Shown here: positions 43,424 through 53,289 of the stretch, one piece after another | How positions within the stretch are numbered: the stretch's first letter is position 1 | How the letters are laid out: every line of letters starts with the position of its first letter | DNA from: Arthrobacter sp. TMP15 | Lineage (GTDB): Bacteria; Actinomycetota; Actinomycetes; Actinomycetales; Micrococcaceae | NCBI RefSeq assembly: GCF_039529835.1 | Contig: NZ_CP154262.1 | Span: forward strand, 2,232,001-2,296,000 | Reading direction: 5' to 3' | DNA length: 64,000 nucleotides | Program-made: the position numbers and the translations under genes | Notes under the pieces: model-generated | Told to the model about the DNA's origin: nothing | What the model saw: the letters and a program-made list of their open reading frames with translations, nothing else | Database searches by the model: none

Positions 43424-44326
43424 CTACTTGAAGGCGAGCAGGCGCAGAAACTTCAGCTCCCCGATGACCGCAATATCCTGCCCGGTCGCAGCGAGCTCGT
43501 AGGCCCGCTTGACCTTGGCGCTGGGGCGCCCGCCCCGCTCCAACTCGGCACAGACAACCAGGGTAACTTTTTTCGTTGTGCTGTTGGCAATGGAGGCACC
43601 CCTGGCTGCCGCAGCGTCCTGGGCTTCCACCCTCGGCATGGCCGCCAGGTCTCCGCTAAATACTATTGTTTGACCAAAAAGGGGACCATAGGCATTTGCA
43701 TTAGGGTTAGCCTGCGGTAGATCGGCCAGTTTTCTTGTGTAGCCCGCAGCGTAGTAGCTGGGCGTTTGCGGGGCGGCACTGCCGCCACCAGGCCAGAGAG
43801 CGGCCAGACTGGACACATCGTTGCGCCGGGCCAGTTCCAGGGCTATCAGGGCACTCGCCCGGGCGTCGTCACCGGCATCGTGGTGGTTGAAGGCCGGAAG
43901 TTCTAAGGCATCCACAACATCTGAAAGTGCGTAATGCTCCAGTTTCAAGTACTTGCGGGCGAGAGCCAGCGTGCAATGAAAATCCAGTGTGGGCGCTGGG
44001 AGCCCACACACCTCATTTGCCTTGGAAATCACTGACTTCTCAAAGCTAACGTTGTGGCCCACCAACGCATCGCCAGCAATAAAGTCCATCATGGGTCCGT
44101 GAATGCCACTCCAGCTAGGCATGTTGCGCACTTGAGTTGCGGTTATGCCGTGGATTGCCACATTGACAGGGTGGAACTCGTTGTAACCGGGCAGCGGATT
44201 CATCAACCACGTTGCCTGTTCAACAACAACTCCTGCCCGAACCTTCGTCAGACCGACTGCGCAAGCCGATGCCCGGAAGTTATTGGCTGTCTCAAAATCA
44301 ATAGCTGTGAAAGATATCCCCTGCAT
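43424..44326 (-). CDS. DnaQ-like exonuclease with C-terminal BRCT domain
   Basis: Residues 1-165 form a DEDDh 3'-5' exonuclease: FTAIDFETANNFRAS (ExoI), LVGHNVSFEKSVIS (ExoII) and HHDAGDDARASALIALELA (ExoIII). A linker with a YYAAGYTRKLADLPQ segment leads to a BRCT domain at about residues 215-300 (GQTIVFSGDLAAMPRVEAQD, KKVTLVVCAELERGGRPSAK). The exonuclease-BRCT combination resembles actinobacterial repair or proofreading-like nucleases. A good ribosome site is not evident before the ATG at 44326. Confidence 0.88.
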   Translation of the reverse strand: MQGISFTAIDFETANNFRASACAVGLTKVRAGVVVEQATWLMNPLPGYNEFHPVNVAIHGITATQVRNMPSWSGIHGPMMDFIAGDALVGHNVSFEKSVISKANEVCGLPAPTLDFHCTLALARKYLKLEHYALSDVVDALELPAFNHHDAGDDARASALIALELARRNDVSSLAALWPGGGSAAPQTPSYYAAGYTRKLADLPQANPNANAYGPLFGQTIVFSGDLAAMPRVEAQDAAAARGASIANSTTKKVTLVVCAELERGGRPSAKVKRAYELAATGQDIAVIGELKFLRLLAFK

Positions 44327-44391
44327 GAGCTTCCCTAGTCAGTACTCGATAATGCCCAACACGTACAAAATTTGCTCAGCTCTCAACGAAC

Positions 44392-44439
44392 AAAAAACCC
44401 CGTGGATTCTTAGCTTTCGCCTTGAATTCACGGGGTTTT
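44392..44439 (-). terminator. intrinsic terminator after tRNA-Val
   Basis: On the minus strand AAAACCCCGTG pairs with CACGGGGTTTT, followed by further Ts, 4 nt after the tRNA 3' end. Confidence 0.85.
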
Positions 44440-44442
44440 CTT

Positions 44443-44518
44443 TGGTGGGTCCTACCGGGATCGAACCGATGACATCCACGGTGTAAACGTGGCGCTCTAC
44501 CAGCTGAGCTAAAGACCC
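44443..44518 (-). tRNA. tRNA-Val (TAC)
   Basis: Acceptor GGGTCTT pairs with AGGACCC, D-arm TAGCTCAGCTGGTAGAGC, anticodon stem-loop CCACGTTTACACCGTGG with anticodon TAC, and T-arm ATCGGTTCGATCCCGGT. CCA is encoded. Confidence 0.95.
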
Positions 44519-44589
44519 ATTCATTGCTTAAGGCTTACAAGCATTGCGCTTGTTGGCCTGACCAACGAGAAACTACTGTACATCATGTT

Positions 44590-45537
44590 TTAGTGATTGC
44601 GCCAATCGAGCCCCAGCTCATCTGCCAAGTAACCCAGAGCCTCTCCCACACCAATATCCAACTTCACGTCAGCCAGCGGATCCCCCCTTGTTATACCCCG
44701 GTTGATAATCACCACGTGCTTGCCATCTTTGGCGGCTTTTTTTACAAAACGCAAGCCGCTCATGACTGTCAATGACGAGCCTGCAACAATCAGCAGCTCG
44801 GCCGAATCAACCATCCCAAAGGAGCGCAGCACCCTTTCCTTGGGTACGTTTTCACCAAAGAAAACGAAATCTGGCTTCAGCATGCCACCGCACAGAGGAC
44901 ACCTGGCAACTTGGAACTCGGAGATGAGCTTCTCGCCCTCCAGGTCAGCGTCAGCATCGGGCGCCGCCGAAACTCCGCCGGCGGCCACCACAGCGTCCAG
45001 GAAACCAGGATTGAGTTCGGTCAGGATGCCGGCAAGAAAAGTCCTGGAATACGTGTTGTTGCACCCCATGCACACAACCTGGTCAAACCGGCCATGCAGG
45101 TCAACCACATTGGTGGCTCCGGCGTCTTCGTGGAGACCATCAACATTTTGAGTGATGATGCCACTTGAGTACCCGCCACGCTCCAGCGCAGCCGCGGCAT
45201 AGTGACCTAAGTTAGGAACGGCATGATGCATGTGGGTCCAGCCCACATGGTTCCTTGCCCAATATCTCTGCCGCAAGAGGGTGTCCCCCACGAACTCTTG
45301 GTAAGTCACGGGTTTACGCACCGGGGCATCAGGACCACGGTAGTCAGGTATGCCCGAATCGGTGCTCAGACCCGCCCCTGTCAGAAACGCAGCAGGGGAT
45401 TCGCGCAGCAGTACCGTGAGGCTATCCAAGGCCTCGATGTCAGTAGCGGTCAACCCTGTACTGGTTGCTACGGCGCTCCTCACGGAATCAGGGCGCACGA
45501 AGCCTGTTTGACCGATTCCTGGGCGCACGCTGTCCAT
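44590..45537 (-). CDS. Sir2-family NAD-dependent protein deacylase
   Basis: Sirtuin of 315 residues: AFLTGAGLSTDSGIPDYRG (NAD loop), IITQNVDGLHEDAG with catalytic His in VVDLHGRFDQVVC, zinc Cys4 (CMGC and CPLC), LKPDFVFFGENVP and LIVAGSSLTVMSG. It removes acyl groups from lysines using NAD. The first 30 residues are a variable extension. Its ATG is two nt after the peroxiredoxin stop, so DUF3052, peroxiredoxin and sirtuin form one operon. The stop lies near the start of tRNA-Val on the same strand. Confidence 0.92.
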   Translation of the reverse strand: MDSVRPGIGQTGFVRPDSVRSAVATSTGLTATDIEALDSLTVLLRESPAAFLTGAGLSTDSGIPDYRGPDAPVRKPVTYQEFVGDTLLRQRYWARNHVGWTHMHHAVPNLGHYAAAALERGGYSSGIITQNVDGLHEDAGATNVVDLHGRFDQVVCMGCNNTYSRTFLAGILTELNPGFLDAVVAAGGVSAAPDADADLEGEKLISEFQVARCPLCGGMLKPDFVFFGENVPKERVLRSFGMVDSAELLIVAGSSLTVMSGLRFVKKAAKDGKHVVIINRGITRGDPLADVKLDIGVGEALGYLADELGLDWRNH

Positions 45538-45539
45538 GG

Positions 45540-46016
45540 TCAGAGCCGCTCCATCGCCCGCCGGTACCGCGCAAGCTCACGGCCTTCTGCCGTAGGGGTG
45601 CTAAAAATATCGGCAATGACACCCTCAGCATTGATCAGGAACGTGCTGCGTCCAGCCATGCCACGGACAGAATCAAATACCTGATACGCGCTGGCAACTT
45701 CACCGTGCGGCCAGAAGTCAGCCAGGAGCTCAAAGTTGTAATCTTCGGCTTGCGCGTAGGCACGCAAGGTGTACTTGCTATCAACGGACACAGCCAGTAC
45801 CCGCACACCAGCTTCGGTAAAATCAGCTAAATTATCGCGCAGTTCAGCCAATTCACTGGTACAAATACCAGAGAAAGCAAAGGGATAAAACACTAGGGCG
45901 ACGGCGGTGCCACGCAACCCGGTGAGTGAAACTGGCTCACCAAACTGGTTTGGCAGGCAAAAGTCGGGGGAAGTGTCCCCCACTTGCAGACCTGGGTGCG
46001 TGACGCCGTCGTACAT
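45540..46016 (-). CDS. AhpE-like peroxiredoxin
   Basis: Thiol peroxidase of 158 residues with the peroxidatic cysteine in FYPFAFSGICTSELAEL, preceded by APDF-like SPDFCLPNQFGEPVSL and followed by VLAVSVDSKYTLRAYA and RSTFLINAEGVI. It resembles mycobacterial AhpE, a one-cysteine peroxiredoxin reduced by mycothiol or thioredoxin-like donors. An additional Cys in SPDFC may or may not act as resolving residue. Its ATG overlaps the DUF3052 stop (TAATG), indicating coupling. Confidence 0.9.
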   Translation of the reverse strand: MYDGVTHPGLQVGDTSPDFCLPNQFGEPVSLTGLRGTAVALVFYPFAFSGICTSELAELRDNLADFTEAGVRVLAVSVDSKYTLRAYAQAEDYNFELLADFWPHGEVASAYQVFDSVRGMAGRSTFLINAEGVIADIFSTPTAEGRELARYRRAMERL

Positions 46017-46435
46017 TACTGACGCTTGCGCGGAGCCAAGCGTGTTGCGGCCCAGTCAGCAGAAGCACCTGCCGTCGTTGTCACATGCAACCCTGCTGTG
46101 GGTGCGGCTTCCGCAATGTCCGCCGGTTCGACGAAACCTGCACGGCCCGGCTTGGGTGTAAGCACCCAAACAATCCCACCCTCATCCAGAGTGGTCAGTG
46201 AATCCACCAGGGCATCCACTAGGTCTCCGTCGTTTGCGCGCCACCAAAGGATGACCGCGTCTACAACGTCGTGATCATGCTCATCGAACATTGCAGAACC
46301 AATCAGGTCCTCAATGCTGTCGCGCAAGTCAAAATCAACGTCGTCGTCGTATCCGAGTTCTTGGACAAGATCCTCGTCCTTGAACCCCAATTTGTCTGCC
46401 ACCTTGGCAACAGTGCCGGCGTCGGCCTCGCTCAC
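46016..46435 (-). CDS. DUF3052 family protein
   Basis: A 139-residue acidic protein with the DUF3052 core: VADKLGFKDEDLVQELGYDD, FDLRDSIEDLIG, DVVDAVILWWRANDGDLVDA and TTLDEGGIVWVLTPKPGRAG. This family is nearly universal in Actinobacteria; function is not settled. First gene of the DUF3052-peroxiredoxin-sirtuin operon and divergent from aceE. GGAGG lies upstream of the ATG. Confidence 0.9.
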   Translation of the reverse strand: MSEADAGTVAKVADKLGFKDEDLVQELGYDDDVDFDLRDSIEDLIGSAMFDEHDHDVVDAVILWWRANDGDLVDALVDSLTTLDEGGIVWVLTPKPGRAGFVEPADIAEAAPTAGLHVTTTAGASADWAATRLAPRKRQ

Positions 46436-46757
46436 GTTTTTCCTCCTGGGGTCAGCACCTGCGTGCCGGGTTGTTGATATGTATCCCCAGTCTAGGGGGG
46501 ACAGCCCATATTGCCTCTATTTAAGGATCATTGACAATGTCTATCCTGCGAAAAACCAGTAAATAAGCCGATTTCGGTGTGATTTATATTACTCGCACAG
46601 CTTTGAGTTCCCTGCGCTGGTGAGCATGGTGCGGGTTCGGGCCGTAGTCATCCAATAGGCACAGCTACGCACAACCGCTAACGGCGGTCTAGAGTGTTTA
46701 TACACGCCCATGGCCACAGCTTTGGGCCCCCCACACTGCTTTTAAGAGAGGTTGGAC
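46436..46757. other. divergent promoter region, DUF3052 and aceE
   Basis: 322 nt without a gene. It contains an AT-rich centre (46555-46600) and a short inverted repeat ACCGC-N5-GCGGT (46674-46689 region) in front of aceE. No operator can be assigned to a known regulator. Confidence 0.5.
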
Positions 46758-49502
46758 GTGGCTGCTGGAGACGAGAACAACTCCCATATCCTTAGCGGGT
46801 TGACTAATCAGCTCCCTGATCGTGATCCGGAAGAGACTGCTGAATGGCTTGAGTCTTTGGATTCGTTGATTCAGGAGCGTGGCACTGAGCGTGCCCAGTA
46901 CATTATGCGTAGTTTGCTCCAGCGTGCTGGTGCGCAGAGTGTTGGTGTGCCGATGGTGACTACGACTGATTATGTTAATACGATTCCTGCTGATCAGGAG
47001 CCTGTTTTTCCTGGTAATGAGGAGATCGAGCGTAAGTATCGTGCGTGGTTGCGGTGGAATGCTGCTGTGATGGTGCATCGTGCGCAGGCTCCTGAGATTG
47101 GTGTGGGCGGGCATATTTCTACTTATGCTGGTGCTGCGACGTTGTACGAGGTGGGTTTCAATCACTTCTTCCGTGGCAAGGATCATGCGGGTGGTGGAGA
47201 CCAGATTTTCTTCCAGGGTCATGCCTCGCCTGGTATGTACGCTCGTGCTTTCCTTGAGGGGCGTTTGAGTGAGGAAGACATGGATGGTTTCCGTCAGGAG
47301 AAATCCAAGGAAGGCCATGCACTGTCGTCTTACCCCCACCCACGGTTAATGCCGGAGTTCTGGGAATTCCCTACGGTCTCGATGGGTATCGGGCCGATGC
47401 ACGCTATTTATCAGGCGCAATCGAACCGGTATTTACATAACCGTGGCATTAAAGACACCTCTGAGCAGCAGGTCTGGGCGTTTTTAGGTGATGGTGAAAT
47501 GGACGAGCCTGAATCGCGTGGGCTGCTGCAACTGGCCGCTAATGACAAGTTGGATAACTTAACGTTTGTTATTAACTGCAACTTACAGCGCTTGGATGGT
47601 CCGGTTCGTGGAAACGGGAAGATCGTTCAAGAACTCGAAGCGTTCTTCCGTGGTGCTGGCTGGAACGTGATCAAGGTTTTGTGGGGTCGTGAGTGGGATG
47701 ACCTCCTGGCCCGTGATGAAGATGGTTCCTTGGTCAAGGTCATGAATGACACTGTTGATGGTGACTACCAAACGTACAAGGCAGAATCTGGTGGGTTCGT
47801 TCGGGAGCATTTCTTCGGGCAAACACCCCAGACTAAAGAACTCGCCGCGCATCTTTCTGATGACGAGGTTTGGAACCTCAAGCGTGGCGGCCATGATTAC
47901 CACAAGGTCTACGCCGCGTATAAAGCTGCAAGCGAGTTCAAGGGTAAGCCCACCGTGATCCTGGCCCACACCGTGAAGGGTTACGGACTCGGGACACACT
48001 TCGAGGCACGTAACTCCACGCACCAGATGAAGAAGCTTACGCTCTCGGACTTGAAAGATTTCCGTACTCACCTGCGTCTGCCGATCTCTGATGAAGTCCT
48101 TGAAGCGGACCCGTACCGTCCCCCGTATTACCATCCCGGGATGGATACCCCGGAAATTCAGTACATGATGGAACGCCGCCGGGTCCTGGGCGGGTTCGTG
48201 CCCGAGCGCCGCTCTGAACACACCGCGTTAGAACTCCCCGGGGATAAAACCTACGAAGTCGCTAATCGTGGCTCGGGTAAGCAACATGCCGCGACCACGA
48301 TGGCGTTCGTGCGTTTACTTAAAGACCTCATGCGCGATAAGGGTATTGGTCAGCGTATTGTCCCGATCATCCCGGATGAAGCACGGACCTTCGGTATCGA
48401 TGCGTTCTTCCCGACCGCGAAGATCTACAACCCCAACGGGCAGAACTACCTCTCCGTGGACCGTGATCTGGTCTTAGCGTATAAAGAGTCCATTTCTGGG
48501 CAGATCGTTCATGCCGGTATTAACGAAGCAGGCTCCGTCGCGGCGTTTACCGCCGCCGGTACCGCGTACGCCACCCACGGGGAACCATTGATCCCGGTCT
48601 ACGTGTTTTACTCCATGTTTGGTTTCCAACGCACCGGGGATCAGTTCTGGGCTGCCGGGGATCAAATGACGCGCGGGTTCATTATTGGTGCCACCGCCGG
48701 GCGGACTACCCTCACCGGTGAAGGCCTCCAACACGCTGATGGGCACTCCCCCCTCCTGGCCTCTACCAATACGGCAGTGATCACCTACGATCCCGCCTAC
48801 GGGTATGAGATCGGGGTGATTATCCGCACCGGTCTAGAGCGGATGTACGGTAAAGACTCCACGGATCCTAACGTGATGTACTACATCACTGTTTATAACG
48901 AGCCGATCATTCAACCTAAAGCACCCGAAGATATCGATGTTGAAGGGATCACCCGCGGGATCTATCTGCTCAAGAAAAGCGAGCATGACGGGCCCCGTAC
49001 CCAGCTCCTGGCTTCAGGAGTCTCCGTGCCCTGGGCCCTAGAAGCACAGCAAATCCTTGCCGATGAATGGGGGGTCGCAGCCGATGTCTGGTCAGTAACA
49101 TCCTGGACCGAGCTCCGTCGCGATGGCCTCGCGGCTGAAGAAGACGCGTTCCTACACCCGGAAAAAGACCCACGCACACCGTACATCACAGCGAAAATGG
49201 CTAACGCGCACGGACCCATCATCGCCGTGAGTGACTTCATGAAAGCAGTCCCGGATCAAATCCGTCAATTCCTGCCTAATGACTTCGCGACCCTCGGCGC
49301 AGACGGCTTCGGTTTCTCCGATACCCGCGCAGCAGCACGACGCTACTTCAAAATCGACTCTCACTCCATAGTGGTACGCACCCTGCAAATGCTCGCTAAA
49401 AACGGTGACATCGACACCAACACACCACAACAAGCAGCCCAAAAATACGACCTCCTCAACATCAACGCAGGAACCACCGGCAACACCGGCGGCGACAGCT
49501 AA
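46758..49502 (+). CDS. aceE: pyruvate dehydrogenase E1, homodimeric type
   Basis: Thiamine-diphosphate E1 subunit that decarboxylates pyruvate and acetylates E2, feeding acetyl-CoA to the TCA cycle and to the fatty-acid genes downstream. The 914-residue protein is the homodimeric type: ThDP motif [20 protein letters not shown] to [14 protein letters not shown], the [11 protein letters not shown] segment, and [16 protein letters not shown] 46758 is chosen since GAGAGG lies 6 nt upstream; TTG 46752 is too close. Oddly, third codon positions are mostly G/T in the first third and mostly C/A in the last third. E2 and E3 genes are not in the window. Confidence 0.95.
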   Translation: MAAGDENNSHILSGLTNQLPDRDPEETAEWLESLDSLIQERGTERAQYIMRSLLQRAGAQSVGVPMVTTTDYVNTIPADQEPVFPGNEEIERKYRAWLRWNAAVMVHRAQAPEIGVGGHISTYAGAATLYEVGFNHFFRGKDHAGGGDQIFFQGHASPGMYARAFLEGRLSEEDMDGFRQEKSKEGHALSSYPHPRLMPEFWEFPTVSMGIGPMHAIYQAQSNRYLHNRGIKDTSEQQVWAFLGDGEMDEPESRGLLQLAANDKLDNLTFVINCNLQRLDGPVRGNGKIVQELEAFFRGAGWNVIKVLWGREWDDLLARDEDGSLVKVMNDTVDGDYQTYKAESGGFVREHFFGQTPQTKELAAHLSDDEVWNLKRGGHDYHKVYAAYKAASEFKGKPTVILAHTVKGYGLGTHFEARNSTHQMKKLTLSDLKDFRTHLRLPISDEVLEADPYRPPYYHPGMDTPEIQYMMERRRVLGGFVPERRSEHTALELPGDKTYEVANRGSGKQHAATTMAFVRLLKDLMRDKGIGQRIVPIIPDEARTFGIDAFFPTAKIYNPNGQNYLSVDRDLVLAYKESISGQIVHAGINEAGSVAAFTAAGTAYATHGEPLIPVYVFYSMFGFQRTGDQFWAAGDQMTRGFIIGATAGRTTLTGEGLQHADGHSPLLASTNTAVITYDPAYGYEIGVIIRTGLERMYGKDSTDPNVMYYITVYNEPIIQPKAPEDIDVEGITRGIYLLKKSEHDGPRTQLLASGVSVPWALEAQQILADEWGVAADVWSVTSWTELRRDGLAAEEDAFLHPEKDPRTPYITAKMANAHGPIIAVSDFMKAVPDQIRQFLPNDFATLGADGFGFSDTRAAARRYFKIDSHSIVVRTLQMLAKNGDIDTNTPQQAAQKYDLLNINAGTTGNTGGDS

Positions 49503-49520
49503 CCAACAAGAGTTCGTTAC

Positions 49521-49569
49521 CGGGTGCCTGGTGTTGCTGTAGAGGTTCTACAGCAACACCAGGCACCCG
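49521..49569. terminator. long hairpin after aceE
   Basis: A perfect 23-bp stem (CGGGTGCCTGGTGTTGCTGT plus AGA and complement) with a 3-nt loop begins 18 nt after the aceE stop. No T-run follows. Confidence 0.75.
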
Positions 49570-49679
49570 CTGTACGTTAAGCCCCAGAAACACGCTACCT
49601 ACAGGCAGGGCGACTAATTCTTGAGTTGTTGGGTTCACACAAATAACCTCTTCGAGCAATAAAGACATATCCTCTAGAT

Positions 49680-51029
49680 ATGGCAGTTACTAACAAGCCG
49701 GCGGGATCCCCCTCGGATAGTAAACCCGCCAAGAATTCAGCCAGCACAACAGGCAGTAAAAACGCACTACAACACAGGAGCCCTGGAATCAAGGACACGT
49801 CGGAGACTTTGGAGCGGTTGCGGGCCAATGTTGGCACGCTGTCAACAATGATGCGTCAAGAGCTTGAAAATACTTTGCCCTGGTACAGGAAACTCAGCGC
49901 TGATGAACGCTCGGCGCTTGGCCTGGTGGCACAGAATGGCATCACTGCATTTGTCTCTTGGTATGAGCACCCGTCCTCACCAAGCTGGGTTCTCTCCGAT
50001 GTGTTTGGCACAGCACCCACTGAACTGACCCGTTCCATCAGCCTTCAACGTGCCCTGCAATTGATCCGCACAGTGGTCCAAGTCGTTGAAGACAGGGTCC
50101 CGGAAATAGCCGCCCCCGAAGAACAAGTGGATTTGCGCGAGGCAGTACTGCGCTATTCCAGAGAAGTGGCCTTCGCGGCGGCCGATGTCTATGCCCGGGC
50201 AGCAGAAAATCGTGGCGCTTGGGACACCCGCTTGGAAGCCCTCGCCGTTGACGGCATCCTGCGTGGGGAAAACACCGACGCACTGCAATCACGGATCTCC
50301 GCGCTTGGCTGGACCTCACACGGACACTTCACCATCATGGTGGGCGCCGCACCCCAGGAAGCCAACGCCTTATTCTTAGCCACCCTCCGCAGGGCCGCCG
50401 GGCGTTTTTCCGAGGATGTGATGGTGGGTATCCAAGGTGACAAACTCATTTTGGTGCTCGGAAATGTCACAGATCCGGAATCTGCCTACATCCGCCTGAG
50501 CGAACTTTTCGCACCCGGCCCTGTTGTTTACGGCCCGCTGGCACCCACGTTGGCTGAGGCCACGGGATCGGCCAAGGCTGCTTTTGCCGGTATCTCCGTG
50601 GCTAAGGGATGGTCCTCTGCCCCACGCCCAGTTTCCGCGGATGACCTTCTGCCTGAGCGAGTGATCGGTGGCGATGAATCCGCCAGACGCGCACTGTTGC
50701 TGAGCATCTACCGGCCACTTGTGGCCGCCTCCAATGGTTTGATCGAAACGCTCATTAGCTACCTCCAAGGCGGGCATTCACTGGAAGCCGCCGCCCGGGA
50801 ACTCTTTGTACACTCCAACACGGTCCGTTACCGCTTGCGACGCGTCTGCGACGTCACTGGCTGGGATCCGCTGGTTCCGCGTGAAGCGTTTGTCTTGCAG
50901 ACAGCGATCATCGTGGGCAGACTTGCCACGCCCGCCAAAGTCATCTCTTCTAAGCCGGTGCCAAAGGCAGCGCCCAAGACGTTGCCGGGCAAACAGGGCC
51001 TGCCCACGCACCGCGAAGGATCCGGATGA
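49680..51029 (+). CDS. fasR: PucR-type regulator of fatty-acid synthesis, FasR-like
   Basis: A 449-residue regulator with a variable basic N-terminus, a GGDEF-like/PucR middle region (ISALGWTSHGHFTIMVGAA, DKLILVLGNVTDPES) and a C-terminal PucR helix-turn-helix ISYLQGGHSLEAAARELFVH with SNTVRYRLRRVCDVTGWDP. In Streptomyces and relatives, a protein of this type next to fabD controls the fabD-fabH-acpP-fabF operon; the same order here supports the name. The ATG follows CTCTAGAT with no strong ribosome site. Confidence 0.85.
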   Translation: MAVTNKPAGSPSDSKPAKNSASTTGSKNALQHRSPGIKDTSETLERLRANVGTLSTMMRQELENTLPWYRKLSADERSALGLVAQNGITAFVSWYEHPSSPSWVLSDVFGTAPTELTRSISLQRALQLIRTVVQVVEDRVPEIAAPEEQVDLREAVLRYSREVAFAAADVYARAAENRGAWDTRLEALAVDGILRGENTDALQSRISALGWTSHGHFTIMVGAAPQEANALFLATLRRAAGRFSEDVMVGIQGDKLILVLGNVTDPESAYIRLSELFAPGPVVYGPLAPTLAEATGSAKAAFAGISVAKGWSSAPRPVSADDLLPERVIGGDESARRALLLSIYRPLVAASNGLIETLISYLQGGHSLEAAARELFVHSNTVRYRLRRVCDVTGWDPLVPREAFVLQTAIIVGRLATPAKVISSKPVPKAAPKTLPGKQGLPTHREGSG

Positions 51030-51086
51030 GAATTTAGTTCTTTTCGCCTAAAAGAAGACTGAGATAGCACAGCAGAGGCACCACCA

Positions 51087-51103
51087 TTGTAGACTTCCTA
51101 CAA
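51087..51103. promoter_or_regulatory. candidate operator before fabD
   Basis: TTGTAG-ACTTC-CTACAA is an inverted repeat 69 nt before the fabD start, overlapping CTACAAATTGTGG. It is the only clear dyad in this promoter region and a plausible FasR site. Confidence 0.4.
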
Positions 51104-51171
51104 ATTGTGGAGAAGAGCTTGGTGCAAGAAAATACCCTGAAAATGCGGTTTAGTTTGGAAAGCTGGTTAAT

Positions 51172-52140
51172 GTGCTTGCAATAGTCTGCCCTGGACAGGG
51201 CTCCCAATCCCCCGGTTTCCTCTCACCATGGCTGGAACGCCCAGGTGTGCGGGAACAACTGCTCACCCTGAGCGAGGCCGCTGGAATTGATCTGCTGGCC
51301 CACGGCACCACATCAGATGCCGAAACCATCAAAGACACCGCCGTAGCTCAACCCCTGATTGTTGCTGCCGGGCTCATTACAGCTCAGGCACTGCTCGGCA
51401 CTGAAGGTGCCACACTCGATGTTGCCAGCAAGCTGGCCCAACGCTCAGTGGTGGTTGCCGGACACTCGGTGGGTGAAATCACCGCCGCCGCCATCACGGG
51501 GACCCTTTCCAACTCTGACGCCATGGCTTTTGTGCGCGAACGTGCCAACCGCATGGCCGACGCCGCCGCCGCAACACCCACAGGGATGGCGGCAGTTGTT
51601 GGTGGAGACCCAGAGGAGGTCTTGGCAGCCATCGCAGCTACCGGCCTGACCCCGGCCAACATCAACTCCAAGGGACAGACGGTCGCTGCCGGAACCTTGG
51701 AACAAATCGCCGCTCTCATGGCTGCCCCGCCAGCCAAAGCCCGGGTAATCCCTCTCCAGGTAGCTGGTGCGTTCCACACCCACCACATGTCTCCTGCCGT
51801 TTCGGCTCTGGAAACACTTTCCCCGTCTCTGACCCCTCACACGCCTCAGGTTGCGCTGCTATCAAACTACGACGGCGCCGTGGTACCTTCCGGAGCAGAC
51901 GCCCTTGAATCCTTGATCGCCCAAGTCTCGCGACCGGTACGCTGGGATCTGTGCATGGAAACCATGACCGCTATGGGCGTGACCGCTTTGATAGAGCTTG
52001 CCCCTGCCGGAACGTTGACGGGTCTGGCCAAGCGAGCCATGCCCGGAATTGCTACCGTTGCTGTGAAAACACCCGATGATCTTCAGGCTGCCCAGGACTT
52101 GCTGGCAGCACACTCCGCGCACCAAGAAGGAACATTGTGA
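51172..52140 (+). CDS. fabD: malonyl-CoA:ACP acyltransferase
   Basis: Loads malonyl groups onto acyl carrier protein. Motifs: IVCPGQGSQSPGFL, the nucleophile serine in VVAGHSVGEITAAAITG, the substrate arginine in FVRERANRMADAAA, and the catalytic histidine in VAGAFHTHHMSPAV. Length 322 is usual. The start is GTG 51172. Its stop overlaps the fabH GTG (GTGA), so translation is coupled. Confidence 0.95.
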   Translation: MLAIVCPGQGSQSPGFLSPWLERPGVREQLLTLSEAAGIDLLAHGTTSDAETIKDTAVAQPLIVAAGLITAQALLGTEGATLDVASKLAQRSVVVAGHSVGEITAAAITGTLSNSDAMAFVRERANRMADAAAATPTGMAAVVGGDPEEVLAAIAATGLTPANINSKGQTVAAGTLEQIAALMAAPPAKARVIPLQVAGAFHTHHMSPAVSALETLSPSLTPHTPQVALLSNYDGAVVPSGADALESLIAQVSRPVRWDLCMETMTAMGVTALIELAPAGTLTGLAKRAMPGIATVAVKTPDDLQAAQDLLAAHSAHQEGTL

Positions 52141-53198
52141 GTACACCTACTCTTAAGCAAAGTACGCTCCGTGCCGGATCAGCCATTTTAGGCATTGGCG
52201 CCTACCGCCCCACCACGATCGTCACCAATGACGATGTGTGCCAGTGGATCGATTCCTCCGACGAGTGGATCCAGCAACGCACAGGCATCATCACCCGCCA
52301 CCGCGCCCCCAAAGATGTCTCGGTGGTGGATATGGCCGTGGCTGCAGGCGCCGAAGCCATCAAGCATGCCGGGATAGACGCCACACAAATTGGCGCCGTC
52401 CTTGTCTCCACAGTGACTCACCCCTACGCCACGCCATCAGCGGCTGCCTTGATTGCCGAACGGCTCGGGGCCTCACCCGCTCCCGCCTTTGACATCTCCG
52501 CTGCCTGCGCAGGCTACTGCTACGGCGTGGCCCAAGGAGACGCCCTGGTGCGTTCCGGTACTGCAGAATACGTTTTGGTTGTTGGAGTTGAGAAACTCTC
52601 CGACGTTATTGACAACCATGAGCGGACCATTTCATTTTTGCTCGGTGACGGGGCTGGTGCGGTTATTATCGGGCCCTCGGACGAGCCCGGCATCAGCCCC
52701 ACCGTTTGGGGCTCCGACGGCAGTAAGTGGGACACCATTGGTATGACCCACTCCCAGCTGGACATCCGCGACTTCAGCGAGCAGGCAATGAAGGGCGACG
52801 GCGTTGCTCACGCCGCCGCAGATGAGGCTCACTCAACGCTGTGGCCAACCCTTCGCCAGGACGGACAGACCGTGTTCCGATGGGCCGTGTGGGAGATGGC
52901 GAAGATGGCCAAGAAGGCGCTTGAGGACGCAGGTATAACTGCTGCCGACCTTGGCGCGTTCGTTCCCCACCAGGCCAATATGCGCATCATTGATGAACTC
53001 GCCAAGCAGCTGAAGTTACCTGAGCACGTCATTATTGGTCGAGACATTGCCGACGCCGGAAACACCTCGGCTGCCTCCATCCCCTTGGCAACACACCGAC
53101 TGCTCGCTGAGAACCCGGAGCTTTCCGGTAAACTTTCGCTGCAGATCGGCTTTGGTGCCGGACTGGTGTTTGGCGCTCAAGTAGTGCGCCTGCCCTAA
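52137..53198 (+). CDS. fabH: beta-ketoacyl-ACP synthase III
   Basis: Starts fatty-acid chains by condensing acyl-CoA with malonyl-ACP. The catalytic Cys is in AFDISAACAGYCYGVAQG, the His in FVPHQANMRIIDELA and the Asn in DAGNTSAASIPLATH. DEWIQQRTGIITRH near residue 35 is typical. At 353 residues it is of normal size. GTG 52137 overlaps the fabD stop. Confidence 0.95.
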   Translation: MSTPTLKQSTLRAGSAILGIGAYRPTTIVTNDDVCQWIDSSDEWIQQRTGIITRHRAPKDVSVVDMAVAAGAEAIKHAGIDATQIGAVLVSTVTHPYATPSAAALIAERLGASPAPAFDISAACAGYCYGVAQGDALVRSGTAEYVLVVGVEKLSDVIDNHERTISFLLGDGAGAVIIGPSDEPGISPTVWGSDGSKWDTIGMTHSQLDIRDFSEQAMKGDGVAHAAADEAHSTLWPTLRQDGQTVFRWAVWEMAKMAKKALEDAGITAADLGAFVPHQANMRIIDELAKQLKLPEHVIIGRDIADAGNTSAASIPLATHRLLAENPELSGKLSLQIGFGAGLVFGAQVVRLP

Positions 53199-53289
53199 TT
53201 AAACGTATCTCTCCACATCCGTGGTTTGATCAACATGCTATTAAACGATCAAGTCCTTGATCACAGCACAAGAAGAAAAGGAGCCGTCA

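Noticed and set aside
46698-47339. Minus-strand frame of 213 codons inside aceE
   Set aside because: Open only because of the unusual third-position bias of the aceE 5' part; no ribosome site or family resemblance.
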